From Oscillospiraceae bacterium (GTDB taxonomy: Bacteria; Bacillota; Clostridia; Oscillospirales; Oscillospiraceae), in the NCBI GenBank assembly GCA_029009035.1, contig JAQXJQ010000015.1, positions 1 through 28,823 of the forward strand: DNA of 28,823 nt. Reading direction: 5' to 3'. Of this stretch, positions 15,293 to 23,536 are shown one piece after another (within the stretch, counting starts at the first letter, position 1; every line of letters begins with the position of its first letter). A program made the translations under genes and the position numbers. The notes below the pieces were generated by a model. It searched no databases and was not told the origin of the DNA. It saw only the letters and a program-made list of their open reading frames with translations.

Positions 15293-16006
15293 TTATCCCC
15301 GCAAAATGTAAGCGCTGTACCCCTGCCCGATCAGCCTGTCGCACAGCTCCCTTGCCTTCACTCGATCCCCGAAGGCGCCTACCTGCACCTTATAGACCGT
15401 CTGTGCGGGCTCATCCTGCCGTTTTTTGAGCCCTCCCCGCTTCACCAGCACCTCCACGATAGCCTCCGCACACCTGTGGGCATAGTCGTCGGTGAGGATC
15501 ACCGGCACATCGGTCCGGCTGTCCATGAACCCAAGCTCCAGCAGTGTGGCGGGCATTCGCGTGGCGGTCAGCACATACAGTTCCGCGGTAGGTTTGGGGT
15601 TTGCCCGGTTTCCTCTCAGGCCCGTGTGGGCGATCAGGGCATCGTACATCTCATTCTGCCACGCCACCGTCTCCGCATCCGTCCCGGGGTAGCGGTAAAC
15701 CACAATGCCGCCCCCTGTTCCGCCCCTGATCCCGGCATTGTGATGGACCGCCAGAAAGTAATCCGCCTTCCATCGGTTGGCCGCGTTCACTCTGGCGGCC
15801 AGATCAATGGCGGCCTCACCGTTGGTGTCATCCACCCTCAGCAGCTCATACCCTTCATAGTTCTTCAGCAGCTCCTCCACATAGTCGCACACCCGGTCAT
15901 TGAGCCACCACTCAGGCGTTTCCTTCGGGTCCAGTGTCTTCAGGCAGTGCTTTCCCGGAGTGCCCAACCGATGTCCGGCCCCCAATGCAATGCGAAATTC
16001 AGCCAT
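15293..16006 (-). CDS. endolysin: N-acetylmuramoyl-L-alanine amidase with SPOR domain
   Basis: Cuts the bond between MurNAc and the stem peptide to release virions. It is 237 residues. Residues 1 to about 190 are an Amidase_3 zinc domain: His12 in GAGHRLG, a candidate Glu ligand near 34, His88 in AVHHNAG, and catalytic Glu157 in TLLELGFMDS. Residues about 203-237 (YKVQVGAFGDRVKARELC) resemble a SPOR domain, which binds denuded glycan. There is no signal peptide, so export needs the holins just upstream. The start overlaps the holin stop by 8 nt and has a GAGGAG site. Confidence 0.92.
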   Translation of the reverse strand: MAEFRIALGAGHRLGTPGKHCLKTLDPKETPEWWLNDRVCDYVEELLKNYEGYELLRVDDTNGEAAIDLAARVNAANRWKADYFLAVHHNAGIRGGTGGGIVVYRYPGTDAETVAWQNEMYDALIAHTGLRGNRANPKPTAELYVLTATRMPATLLELGFMDSRTDVPVILTDDYAHRCAEAIVEVLVKRGGLKKRQDEPAQTVYKVQVGAFGDRVKARELCDRLIGQGYSAYILRG

Positions 16007-16193
16007 TGCCGTTCTCCTCCCTGCCTGTGTGTTTCTCCGCCTGCGTCCCGAAATAGAAGGAGATGATCACCGTATAGACCGTGAGGAAGCTCTGATCGAG
16101 CTTCCCCGTTACGGTAAGATGGGCAAACACCCCCGTCAGCGCCAGTGTGACGATGCTCTTCACCGTCAGCAGTCTGGATACGCGCTCTCTCAT
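15999..16193 (-). CDS. holin-like small membrane protein
   Basis: A 64-residue protein with two hydrophobic stretches (about residues 13-29 and 37-50; SIVTLALTGVFAHLTVTG and TVYTVIISFYFG) and a charged C-terminal tail, the form of clostridial phage holins. Its ATG overlaps the stop of the upstream gene in an ATGA. It directly precedes the endolysin gene, supporting a role in membrane permeabilisation at lysis. Confidence 0.8.
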   Translation of the reverse strand: MRERVSRLLTVKSIVTLALTGVFAHLTVTGKLDQSFLTVYTVIISFYFGTQAEKHTGREENGNG

Positions 16194-16444
16194 CCCCTTC
16201 CCTCCTGTTCCAGGTCACTAATCCGGTGAAGCATCACCTTGAACCGCTCGTCGTCCACATCGAGCCGGCGTTCGATCTCATAGGTTCGCTCCACCACATG
16301 GTTGTGCTTGTCCACCTTTTCCTCCAGCTTTTCCAGCCGGTACCCGATCAGCGCAGACGCCTTTCTGTTTGCGAAATAGGTGCCGGCCAGTGCGCCGATC
16401 AGTCCCAGCAGCGCCACGATCACGCTCTCTGTCACACGGCTCAC
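16190..16444 (-). CDS. XhlA/holin-like protein with N-terminal membrane helix
   Basis: An 84-residue protein. Residues 5-28 form one membrane helix (VIVALLGLIGALAGTYFANR), followed by a long charged coiled coil (KLEEKVDKHNHVVERTYEIERR). This layout resembles haemolysin XhlA or accessory holins of Bacillus and clostridial phages, but inverted relative to XhlA, whose membrane helix is C-terminal. It starts with GTG, overlapping the previous stop in GTGA. It probably works with the 64-residue holin. Confidence 0.75.
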   Translation of the reverse strand: MSRVTESVIVALLGLIGALAGTYFANRKASALIGYRLEKLEEKVDKHNHVVERTYEIERRLDVDDERFKVMLHRISDLEQEGRG

Positions 16445-16584
16445 CCCTTGCCGTCCTCACCGGTGATCTTTGCGTACTCCTCCTCGGTGATCATACCGTC
16501 AGAGGCCGCCTTCTTCAGCCCCTCAAGGGTGATCTTCTTCCGGCGATAGAGATTTGCCAGTGCCTTTGCTCTTGCGCTCATCAT
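16441..16584 (-). CDS. XkdX-like small phage protein
   Basis: A 47-residue protein too short for many gene callers. The ATG at 16584 has GGAGG 6 nt upstream and overlaps the preceding stop in ATGA. The C-terminal half KKAASDGMITEEEYAKITG matches the XkdX pattern of a short helix, then G-x-I-T-x-E-x-Y-x-x-I-T-G. XkdX-like proteins sit between tail-fibre and holin genes in many Firmicutes phages, which is the position here. Function is unknown. Confidence 0.8.
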   Translation of the reverse strand: MMSARAKALANLYRRKKITLEGLKKAASDGMITEEEYAKITGEDGKG

Positions 16585-16952
16585 TCCGCACCTCCATAGA
16601 TCATTTCGTAAGCGTTCTCAAGATCGGTGGGCTTACCCATCTTCACGGTGCAGGTGCCGTCCACATGGACAGTCAGATCGCCGCGGACGGAAAACTCGCT
16701 GTTGTCCCACTCGGTATCCCGGATCTCGGAACCGCTCCGGACGGGAAGTCCATCCTCACCGTCCTCGTAGAGCTCCACTTCGGTCCGCTCCACGATAGAC
16801 CACGCCGCACCGTCCGCAAACAGCGCGGATGCGGTGTCGCAGTCCATCTCGAGGGTGATCGACTTGGACTCCCGGCCGTCCCAGTCCCGGTCGGACATTC
16901 TGCCGCTGACCACTGCGGGATAGCAGGTTCCGTTCATTTTCACATAGGTCAT
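16581..16952 (-). CDS. small phage protein between fibre and lysis genes, function unknown
   Basis: About 123 residues, acidic, predicted beta-rich, no membrane segment (MTYVKMNGTCYPAVVSGRMS start). It has no domain that I recognise. The start at 16952 is preferred because AAAGGA lies 8 nt upstream; an ATG at 16961 is in frame but directly abuts that site. It overlaps the XkdX-like gene by 4 nt. By position it could be a small appendage or fibre-associated protein. Confidence 0.7.
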   Translation of the reverse strand: MTYVKMNGTCYPAVVSGRMSDRDWDGRESKSITLEMDCDTASALFADGAAWSIVERTEVELYEDGEDGLPVRSGSEIRDTEWDNSEFSVRGDLTVHVDGTCTVKMGKPTDLENAYEMIYGGAE

Positions 16953-16967
16953 GTTTCTCATCCTTTC

Positions 16968-17780
16968 TTATTCCAGCACATTAAAATTGCTGTCGATCGG
17001 CGTTTCACTGTAAAGTACCATCACCGGACGCAGGTAGTTGCTCGCGCTCAGCTGAGTTGAGCCGAAGCTGCCATTTTCCGTTACCAAAGATCCTGTCGTT
17101 ACGCTGAGAATAGGATAATTGGGATTGTAGACACAGCAGGGCGTGCGGAGAAACCACGCCGCCGACGCACCGTTTCTGAGCGCTGCACGCTTACTGGATT
17201 CTCCCGAAGTCGGGCAGTCGGAAAAGTAGGAAAGGGTGCTGCCTTCATTTGTGGGGACAATGGTACTGCTCAGGCTGACCTCTGCCGAACACAGCAGGAA
17301 GATCCTTGTGGATAACCCGTTTGCCCCGGTGGAAGCCGTCTGATCGTATCCCTGCCCGGGCCTGTAGGGAATTTTGACCTGCTTGATGACAGACTGCATA
17401 TTCGCGCTGAACAGTCCGTAAAAGGTGGAGTTCAGATAGTTGCTGGCGTTGCTGTTCGCGTAGTCGTTATAGCTGCCGAAACTCATGCTGTCGCTGCAGA
17501 CCTCTTTTCTCATCAGCCAGCACCCATCGCAGCTCGCGTCGTATAACGCCCCCGGCGTCCCCTGTTGGATCACCACATATTCCACGGATTTTCCATTCTC
17601 CTTCAGGTATACCATCGACCCGACAGGCACTTCTCCGACGGTCTTTCCAAAGGGAACATCATACCCCGTCGCCCCGATCAAAGTCCGCCCGCCCTTGATC
17701 TCATACCCGGTCCCATCCACCGGCGTCCTGCCGCCCTTGACTTCATATAATGTACCGTTTACCAATGTCTTGTGCGCCAT
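16968..17780 (-). CDS. tail fibre/receptor-binding candidate with DUF6273-like C-terminal domain
   Basis: 270 residues from the start MAHKTLVNG. Residues about 3-45 hold three repeats of about 14 residues (TLVNGTLYEVKGGR, TPVDGTGYEIKGGR, TLIGATGYDVPFGK), a fibre-stem pattern common in clostridial phages. From about residue 55 the protein has the features of DUF6273 and related lectin-like domains: YLNSTFYGLFSANMQ, WFLRTP and LRPVMVLY near the end. Such domains sit at the tips of phage fibres. An upstream in-frame ATG at 17825 would overlap the previous gene and is not favoured. It probably contacts the host surface. Confidence 0.75.
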   Translation of the reverse strand: MAHKTLVNGTLYEVKGGRTPVDGTGYEIKGGRTLIGATGYDVPFGKTVGEVPVGSMVYLKENGKSVEYVVIQQGTPGALYDASCDGCWLMRKEVCSDSMSFGSYNDYANSNASNYLNSTFYGLFSANMQSVIKQVKIPYRPGQGYDQTASTGANGLSTRIFLLCSAEVSLSSTIVPTNEGSTLSYFSDCPTSGESSKRAALRNGASAAWFLRTPCCVYNPNYPILSVTTGSLVTENGSFGSTQLSASNYLRPVMVLYSETPIDSNFNVLE

Positions 17781-17790
17781 GTCGCTTCCC

Positions 17791-18819
17791 TCACTCGTAC
17801 TGCCAGCAAATGGAGCCCTCCTCATCGGGATCGGTCTCGTCGCTGTGCAGAGATTGCTTCAGCGTCCCGATCTCAGCGCAGGAGGGCAGCCAGTCGTTTG
17901 CTCTGGCGCCGACCTCCTCCGCGGTCGGCGTCCAGCTTTCCGCCCTGGCGCCCACGTCTTCCGCGCTGAGTGTAATATCCTCCGTCAGCTCTTTTCCGTT
18001 TATCTTTCGCGTGACGGGGACAGCATAGGCCTTCGCGTTGTCCTCCGCTGTCCGGGCGGTGCTGTCAGCGTAGTGCTTTGCGTTGTTTTCCGCAGTCAGG
18101 GCCGCTTGGTCGGCATAGGACGTGGTGGCGATGCCATTCCCGATCACGATCGCTTCCGACCGTTCCGCCCAATATGCCGCCGCCTCCGCCGAAGCCTCCG
18201 CAGACTCCGCCGCGCTCCGGGCGCTTTCCTCATGGGCTCCCGCAATGGACGCGAACCCGGACGCGGCTGCCGCGCTCTCGCCGGCGGCAGTCTGAGACTC
18301 CTTGACCTCCACTGCTTTTTCGTTGATGAAGGCATATCTCTTCTCCACATCGCTCTGGACAAGCACCGCGGTATCCCGCGCAGAGTTCGCCTCAGTCAGC
18401 GCGAGACTCGCCTGATTGATGGCCTCATTGGCACGCCGCAGCAGGTTGTTGAATTCGCTGGGGCTGGGATTTCCCGGCTCATTGGGGTCTGTGCCGTCGG
18501 CCAGAACGTCCAGCGCCACAGGCTCGCTCTGCATCACGATCGCGGCATCGTCCTTCCCCACGCCGTAGAGTCCCACCGCAACGGTGTGTCCGATGTTTTC
18601 CCCGGCCAGGATCTCCCAGGGGATCTGGTGTTCCTCACCGGACTGGAAGATCTGCACGAACTTGGTCACACCGTTGCAGGTGAATACCGCGGTCACATAG
18701 TACTCGTTCCATGTTTCGTCAAAGTGGACCCGAAAGGGGTTTACACCTACGCTTCCGCCGATCAAATTGCTTCGTTTGCTCACTCTCAGCCGGTTGCCCC
18801 TGGCTGTGATCTCGATCAT
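17791..18819 (-). CDS. tail fibre / appendage protein with Ala-rich shaft
   Basis: 342 residues. Residues 1 to about 105 are a compact beta domain (MIEITARGNRLRVSKRSN ...) resembling the N-terminal attachment domain of baseplate or fibre proteins such as BppU. About 120-245 is an Ala/Glu-rich coiled-coil shaft (ESARSAAESAEASAEAAAYW). The C-terminal part has the common fibre motif VTRKINGKELTEDITLSAE and two repeats with EDVGARAESWTP and EEVGARANDWLP. The start at 18819 has AAAGGAG 8 nt upstream. It is followed by the lectin-like fibre gene, so the two probably form one appendage. Confidence 0.8.
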   Translation of the reverse strand: MIEITARGNRLRVSKRSNLIGGSVGVNPFRVHFDETWNEYYVTAVFTCNGVTKFVQIFQSGEEHQIPWEILAGENIGHTVAVGLYGVGKDDAAIVMQSEPVALDVLADGTDPNEPGNPSPSEFNNLLRRANEAINQASLALTEANSARDTAVLVQSDVEKRYAFINEKAVEVKESQTAAGESAAAASGFASIAGAHEESARSAAESAEASAEAAAYWAERSEAIVIGNGIATTSYADQAALTAENNAKHYADSTARTAEDNAKAYAVPVTRKINGKELTEDITLSAEDVGARAESWTPTAEEVGARANDWLPSCAEIGTLKQSLHSDETDPDEEGSICWQYE

Positions 18820-18833
18820 CTCTCCAACTCCTT

Positions 18834-19298
18834 TCACGCCTTCCGATAGGCATACAGCGCACCGGAGGGCGCTCTCATCACGGTATACTTTCCTGTGGTC
18901 GTCTGATACTGATATCCCCTCTTCTCCTCCGGCCTCTCACCTTCTCCGGCATAGATGTCGCACACATAGTTTCCCACATTGTAGGAAACGTAGAGCACCG
19001 CCCGGGCAACGTAGCGTTTGGTGGTTCCGTCTCCGTTGCTGACCACACGGATCAGAGAGGAGCCTGACGCTATATATCCCGTATCGCCGGCTGTGTATCC
19101 GTCGATCTCATAGGCAGTGCCCTTGTTATAGAATGTCCCGCTGCCGTCCAGTCCATAGCTGGGCCAGACCGTTTCGCCCATTGTACCCTCGCCCTGATAA
19201 CTGAATCCGGAGAGGGTGTAGCCGGCCGAGGTGCTGCACTCGTACTTCAGCCATCGCACGCCGCCTTTGAGCAGCCCTGCCCGTCGGCTCACTCTCAT
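18834..19298 (-). CDS. phage appendage protein, function unknown
   Basis: 154 residues, rich in Tyr, Gly, Ser and Thr, predicted beta structure, with no motif that I recognise. The start at 19298 (MRVSRRAGLLKGG) overlaps the previous stop in ATGA; the longer frame to 19322 would add a Gly-rich stretch inside the previous gene. Position between two fibre-type genes suggests a tail structural part. Confidence 0.65.
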   Translation of the reverse strand: MRVSRRAGLLKGGVRWLKYECSTSAGYTLSGFSYQGEGTMGETVWPSYGLDGSGTFYNKGTAYEIDGYTAGDTGYIASGSSLIRVVSNGDGTTKRYVARAVLYVSYNVGNYVCDIYAGEGERPEEKRGYQYQTTTGKYTVMRAPSGALYAYRKA

Positions 19299-20071
19299 CC
19301 CACCGCCCCCTGAATGCTCCACACAGCCGTATCGATCTTTTTCAGTACCACGCTGGCGTACTGTTCCGCCACCGTTTGCACGGCAGCCACCGGCGCGCTG
19401 TTGCCAGCCTTGGCGAATGTCACATTGCCGCCGCCGGCGATCCGAACTTCGGAGGCGCCGCCCCGAAACACCTCAAACTCCGCACCCAACGGAAGCTCCT
19501 CGCTGTCGGGGACGGTCAGCGTAACTTCGCCCTGCACATGGAGAAACGCACCCAGATCCTGCGCCGTGACCTCACGGCTGTCTTTGACCTCCACCACAGG
19601 CGCGAACATGGGTGCGCCGCCCATCTCCACCGCCTTTCTTTGCTCCAGCAGGGTAAGAAGGTCCCGGATCTTATTCAGCACATCCCGCAGCGTGGCCATC
19701 TCCGGCAGTTCAAAGTCCTCCGCCAGAGCGTCGTTTACCGCAACGATCCCATCGGTAATGGAGCGCACCCCATATTTTTCGGTGGTCAGGCTGTTGTCCG
19801 GGATGACGCCCACCGCCATCTCCGCCACCTGCCTCTGCACCGCCTCCACCGCGCTCTGGATATCGCCGGCGCCGGAGATGCCGGGCACCGGACTGAAGGG
19901 GATATTGGCAGCCACCAGATTGGGCAGAAGTACCGTGTTCAAAAAGTCACGGATCTCATTGTAAAGGCACTGCATATCGGCACGCACCTTGGCCTCCTCC
20001 AGCTCAATGGCAGGAAAATCATCGGCGTTGGTCCAATCTCTGGAGAACGCCAGCTCTTCTACATTTTTCAT
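19295..20071 (-). CDS. phage tail appendage protein
   Basis: 258 residues. The first 65 residues are helical (NEIRDFLNTVLLPNL); a middle helical part spans about 75-150. The last 95 residues form a beta domain with the pattern LTVPDSEELPLGAEFEVFRG and VRIAGGGNVTF, which recurs in phage fibre and spike proteins. Its ATG directly abuts the stop of the nozzle-like gene. A fibre or spike attachment role at the short tail is inferred. Confidence 0.65.
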   Translation of the reverse strand: MKNVEELAFSRDWTNADDFPAIELEEAKVRADMQCLYNEIRDFLNTVLLPNLVAANIPFSPVPGISGAGDIQSAVEAVQRQVAEMAVGVIPDNSLTTEKYGVRSITDGIVAVNDALAEDFELPEMATLRDVLNKIRDLLTLLEQRKAVEMGGAPMFAPVVEVKDSREVTAQDLGAFLHVQGEVTLTVPDSEELPLGAEFEVFRGGASEVRIAGGGNVTFAKAGNSAPVAAVQTVAEQYASVVLKKIDTAVWSIQGAVG

Positions 20072-21934
20072 TTATCTCTCCCTCCCTTGGAAGTGATAGA
20101 AGATCTGGGCGGACACGATGCTCAGATCCTCCCCGGGATTGCTGTTGCTCAGCGTCATGGCAAAATGCCTGATGTGTCTGCACCCCGGTCTGCGCTTTGC
20201 CACCACAGCGAATTTCGGGTAGCTCAGACACCGGTGGGACAGATTGCGGGGTGTCAGGCGGTAGGTAAAGGACCGGATGGGTGTCAAGTCAAATCGCTTT
20301 TCATGGTCTGTGCTGTAAAGCAGTTGGGACTCCGTATCCGTGTCACCGCGCACAGACAGGAGAATGGCGCTCACATTTTTCAGTCTCTCATAGGAGCCGA
20401 AGTTCTGGGTGGGGAAGGTGTATACCTTGTCAATGCCGACAGAGGGGTCATAGTCCACGAAATTGCGCACGAACCTGCTCACCCTCCCCTTTCCGTCCAG
20501 GTGATAGATCCGGTGCTCCTCATCCCGGAAATAGGCCACGCCGTGGACATTGGTGAAATAGAACCAGCTGGGTTCGGAAAAGCTGCTGATCTGATAGTCC
20601 CAGAGGTATACCTTTCCGTTGGCGCACAACCAGTACCGGGAGTCGTCATCCATGCTGGTGACCACGCCTGCGCTGCGCACATCGCAGAGCAGGCCCAGCT
20701 CCGTCCCGGAGCCGTTCACATTCAGGCTGATGCACTCCACATTGTTTTCATAGGCGGAGCTGCTGGATCGGATCATGTGTACGCCCTGATAGGTATTGCA
20801 GAACACCAGATTGTTCTCAATGAGCTGAATGCTCCAGGGCAGGTCGCACCCGGTCTTCGCGTTAATCTGCTGATAGGCAAAGGCGATGGACTCCCTGTCG
20901 TCCACGGTCTGCGTGTCAAAGATGAGCTTTCCAACACTGTGGCCGGACAGGACGATGAGATCGCTGTACTGCCGACCGAACCCGGTCACCGGGTCCTCCG
21001 TATCGCCCACCAGGTTGTAATAGCTCATGGGCCAGTAGCCCGGGTTCATGGAGACGCTGTCGTTGCTGTTCCAGAACACCGCGTTGGGCTGGGCGTCACA
21101 ACCGCCCAGTATAATGCAGAGGTTGGCATTTCCCCCCGCCACCGTGGCGTACTCGCAGTCCATCACGGAGCGCTCGGCCTCCTCATTTTTCTTCTCATAG
21201 GTGATGCGCACCGTATTGGCGGTGGGAGGATTTGTGACGGGGGGTGCGGAGTCAAATGTCACCGTCCCCGCGGAGAGATCGGCAGTGTAGGCCGTGGTCT
21301 GCGTCCCATCCACCGTAACGCTCACGATCCCGTCGATCTCTCCCACCGGCAGCCGGTACACCTTGCAGCCGCTCACCGCCGTGTACCACACTGTCTTTTG
21401 GGGACTGATGCGGTTTTCCGGCTGGTACAAATCTCCCGCCCCAGTCGCCGGATCGCTGTTGATCTGGATAACAGGTGTGTACGCGATTTCCTTTACACCC
21501 GTTGCTGTAAAAGGATTTTCTACATCAGCGGTATAAGTGATCCGGAAAAATCCTCCCTTATTTTTGTAAAACAGCCAATCCCCGTACCGGAAAAAGGTGC
21601 CGCGCTCACCGGGCACATCCCCGATCAGCCGGTTCAGCGCAAAGTGCTCCCCCGTCGGGTCCGCGTAGTACAAAGCGTCCCCGATGTGAAAAAAAGCATT
21701 GCCCCAGAACAGTTCTCCGAAGCAGGTGTGCCCTTCTCCGTATGCCTCACTGTCGGACAAAAAACTCTGCCCGTCCCTGCTCTGGAGCACGCCGTCCTGC
21801 CACCACAGATTTTTCACCATGGGGGACTCGTCCGCATCCAGCCGGTAGTCCAGCTCCCGCAGATTGAGTCCGCCGTTGAGCCTGGGAAAGTTGACGGCGT
21901 ACATACTGTGCGTACCGGGCGTTTTCACTCTCAT
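20072..21934 (-). CDS. tail nozzle / packaged-DNA stabilisation-like protein
   Basis: 620 residues. The N-terminus NFPRLNGGLNLRELDYRL ... VKNLWWQDGVLQSRDG resembles the start of P22 gp10-type and tubular-tail-protein-B-type nozzle proteins. The middle has repeated beta-blade-like stretches with aromatic turns (LFYKNKGGFFRITY, GLLCDVRSAGVV, YWLCANGKVYLWDY), suggesting a beta-propeller body. The ATG overlaps the stop of the adaptor gene in ATGA. In this fold class the protein forms the tube that closes the portal below the adaptor ring. The identification rests on gene order and general pattern, so it is moderate. Confidence 0.65.
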   Translation of the reverse strand: MRVKTPGTHSMYAVNFPRLNGGLNLRELDYRLDADESPMVKNLWWQDGVLQSRDGQSFLSDSEAYGEGHTCFGELFWGNAFFHIGDALYYADPTGEHFALNRLIGDVPGERGTFFRYGDWLFYKNKGGFFRITYTADVENPFTATGVKEIAYTPVIQINSDPATGAGDLYQPENRISPQKTVWYTAVSGCKVYRLPVGEIDGIVSVTVDGTQTTAYTADLSAGTVTFDSAPPVTNPPTANTVRITYEKKNEEAERSVMDCEYATVAGGNANLCIILGGCDAQPNAVFWNSNDSVSMNPGYWPMSYYNLVGDTEDPVTGFGRQYSDLIVLSGHSVGKLIFDTQTVDDRESIAFAYQQINAKTGCDLPWSIQLIENNLVFCNTYQGVHMIRSSSSAYENNVECISLNVNGSGTELGLLCDVRSAGVVTSMDDDSRYWLCANGKVYLWDYQISSFSEPSWFYFTNVHGVAYFRDEEHRIYHLDGKGRVSRFVRNFVDYDPSVGIDKVYTFPTQNFGSYERLKNVSAILLSVRGDTDTESQLLYSTDHEKRFDLTPIRSFTYRLTPRNLSHRCLSYPKFAVVAKRRPGCRHIRHFAMTLSNSNPGEDLSIVSAQIFYHFQGRER

Positions 21935-22554
21935 TCGCTCACCCCGTAAAATCCGTATCTATCCTCCACAGTCCCCGCCTCTGCCCGTACATTGGGCTGC
22001 ATCTTGCTCAGCTTGTCCTCGTACTTGTTGTACAGCGCGGCATAGACATAGGGATCGTCGTGGAGCGCCAGCTGTGCCGCCACATAGTAGGCAATGGCAA
22101 AGTGGGCGTCCAGATCGCAGTCCGGCACCTCCCGATCCTCGGGTTTCACGCCCAGCAGGCGGGGATACCGGAAGTACTCCACCGTGTGCTCTCCCGCCTC
22201 TCCCTTGGGAATGAGGATATAGGCCCGACCCTGCATGGTCACCACATTGGTGTGCAGCCACTTCCCGCCGGTGGTTTTCAGCACCGTGCCGCCGCTTTTG
22301 AGCTGGAAGTAGTTCTCCGGCAGTTCATAGCGGAGCTGATCTCCCACCTCCTCGCAGGGCAGTTCAGACAAGTTCAGCAGCTCGGGCAGCTTTCGGTTTG
22401 TGGTGGTGATCTCCATGACCGCATCGTTGATGAGATCGGGAATACGCTTCAGATAGTCGCTTTGGTTGTTGTAGTTCTCCGGGATTCTGTTTCCCGCCAT
22501 GCTGTACTGGTCGAGCAGCTTCAGCGCCAGGTCCCGGATCTGTCCGTAATTCAT
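21931..22554 (-). CDS. head-tail adaptor protein (P22 gp4 / T7 gp11 type)
   Basis: 207 residues. It starts with a helix (MNYGQIRDLALKLLDQYS), followed by a helical segment DLINDAVMEITTTNRKLP, a central beta section, and a C-terminal helical pair (FAIAYYVAAQLALHDD). This arrangement fits the dodecameric adaptor that sits under the portal in short-tailed phages. The GGGGGGA ribosome site is 4-5 nt from the start. It lies between capsid and nozzle-like genes, the expected place. Confidence 0.7.
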   Translation of the reverse strand: MNYGQIRDLALKLLDQYSMAGNRIPENYNNQSDYLKRIPDLINDAVMEITTTNRKLPELLNLSELPCEEVGDQLRYELPENYFQLKSGGTVLKTTGGKWLHTNVVTMQGRAYILIPKGEAGEHTVEYFRYPRLLGVKPEDREVPDCDLDAHFAIAYYVAAQLALHDDPYVYAALYNKYEDKLSKMQPNVRAEAGTVEDRYGFYGVSE

Positions 22555-22585
22555 GTCATCCCCCCTGACTTTGGTCCTTCCCTCC

Positions 22586-22610
22586 GGCCTCTCTCATTGT
22601 GAAAGAGGCC
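22586..22610. other. small hairpin upstream of the adaptor gene
   Basis: GGCCTCT (22586-22592) pairs with AGAGGCC (22604-22610) around an 11-nt loop. It lies about 30 bp before the adaptor start. A similar hairpin with GCCCTC/GAGGGC arms lies before the scaffold gene at 24216-24234. Confidence 0.5.
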
Positions 22611-22617
22611 CATTTGC

Positions 22618-22654
22618 CTTTGCGCACCTCCCCGGTCCGGGGAGGTGCGCAAAG
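22618..22654. terminator. strong hairpin directly after the major capsid gene
   Basis: Arms CTTTGCGCACCTCCCCGG and CCGGGGAGGTGCGCAAAG make an 18-bp perfect stem. It begins 5 nt after the capsid stop codon on the minus strand. No T-run follows, so it may act as a partial terminator or as an mRNA 3' stabiliser that raises capsid yield over downstream genes. Confidence 0.5.
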
Positions 22655-22659
22655 AGTAG

Positions 22660-23502
22660 TTACTCAGTGAGGGCAGCGCCGTGGTAGAACACGCCGTCGG
22701 CCTTCTCCTCCAGCACGAAGCAGTCGTAGAGCATTCTGCCCTCCACCAGCCAGCCGGAAATACCGGGAGGATTGTCGTGGATCTTGTACTCACTCAGCTG
22801 CTTGGGTGCCACAGCCGCAGTGGGATGGGTCAGAATAAAGGCACAGCCGGCAGGCAGACGGGAGGCGGGCACCTTCACGATCTTGGTGCCGTCCACCTCG
22901 CCCATCACGCCCTTCACCAGCATCTCCTGAGAGAGGTCGCCGTACTTCATAAAGGCGCTGTCCTGCTTGAGCAGGTTGGCAAACTTGTAGGAGCAGAAGC
23001 ATACGCGGCCGTTGTCGGGCACATTGGCATTGCCCAGCGCCTCCTGGGCGTTGAGCAGCAACTCATAGGCGTTGGTTTTGGTGGGAGTGGTGGCGGCGGT
23101 GTGACCGCGGTCAAAGGCGGCCTTGGCCAGAGTCTTGAAGATGTAGGTGTCCACCTCGGGCACCACCACCTCGCGCAGCTGCCGGGCGGCAGCCTTGCCT
23201 GCGTCCAGCATCATCTGGGACTGGAGCTTGTCGCCCTTGTCGATGATAAAGGTCCAGGCGCGGTCGCGGTTGACGCTCAGTTCCTGCACACTGCTGGTCA
23301 GGTCGTCGGGGGTGCCGTAGCGGTGCTCGCCGGTGCGCTGATAGTCCACCATCTCCACAGTGGGGATGGAGTAGACATTGACGGTCTTCACACCGGTGAA
23401 CTTGTACTCGTTGCTGACGCCCAGCATAGCCTGGGACTCGCGGTAAAACCGCTCATCCACCTTATCGGCGAACTTGGAAGCCAGATTGATCGCATTTGCC
23501 AT
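22660..23502 (-). CDS. major capsid protein
   Basis: 280 residues, probably of the HK97 fold. It has an N-terminal arm (MANAINLASKFADKVDERF), a region that could be the E-loop (FTGVKTVNVYSIPTVEM), the spine helix with AGKAAARQLREVVVPEVD, and a C-terminal part with GWLVEGRMLYDCFVLEEK. The length is short for P22-type coats (about 430) and suits small HK97-fold coats without an insertion domain. It follows the scaffold gene by 34 bp and precedes a strong hairpin and the adaptor gene. AAAGGA lies about 12 nt before the start. Confidence 0.85.
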   Translation of the reverse strand: MANAINLASKFADKVDERFYRESQAMLGVSNEYKFTGVKTVNVYSIPTVEMVDYQRTGEHRYGTPDDLTSSVQELSVNRDRAWTFIIDKGDKLQSQMMLDAGKAAARQLREVVVPEVDTYIFKTLAKAAFDRGHTAATTPTKTNAYELLLNAQEALGNANVPDNGRVCFCSYKFANLLKQDSAFMKYGDLSQEMLVKGVMGEVDGTKIVKVPASRLPAGCAFILTHPTAAVAPKQLSEYKIHDNPPGISGWLVEGRMLYDCFVLEEKADGVFYHGAALTE

Positions 23503-23536
23503 AAAATATCACATTCCTTTCTGTTGCGCGCACGCC

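Noticed and set aside
16968..17780. Diversity-generating retroelement target
   Set aside because: No reverse transcriptase, template repeat or mutagenic homing site is visible in the window; kept only as a check.
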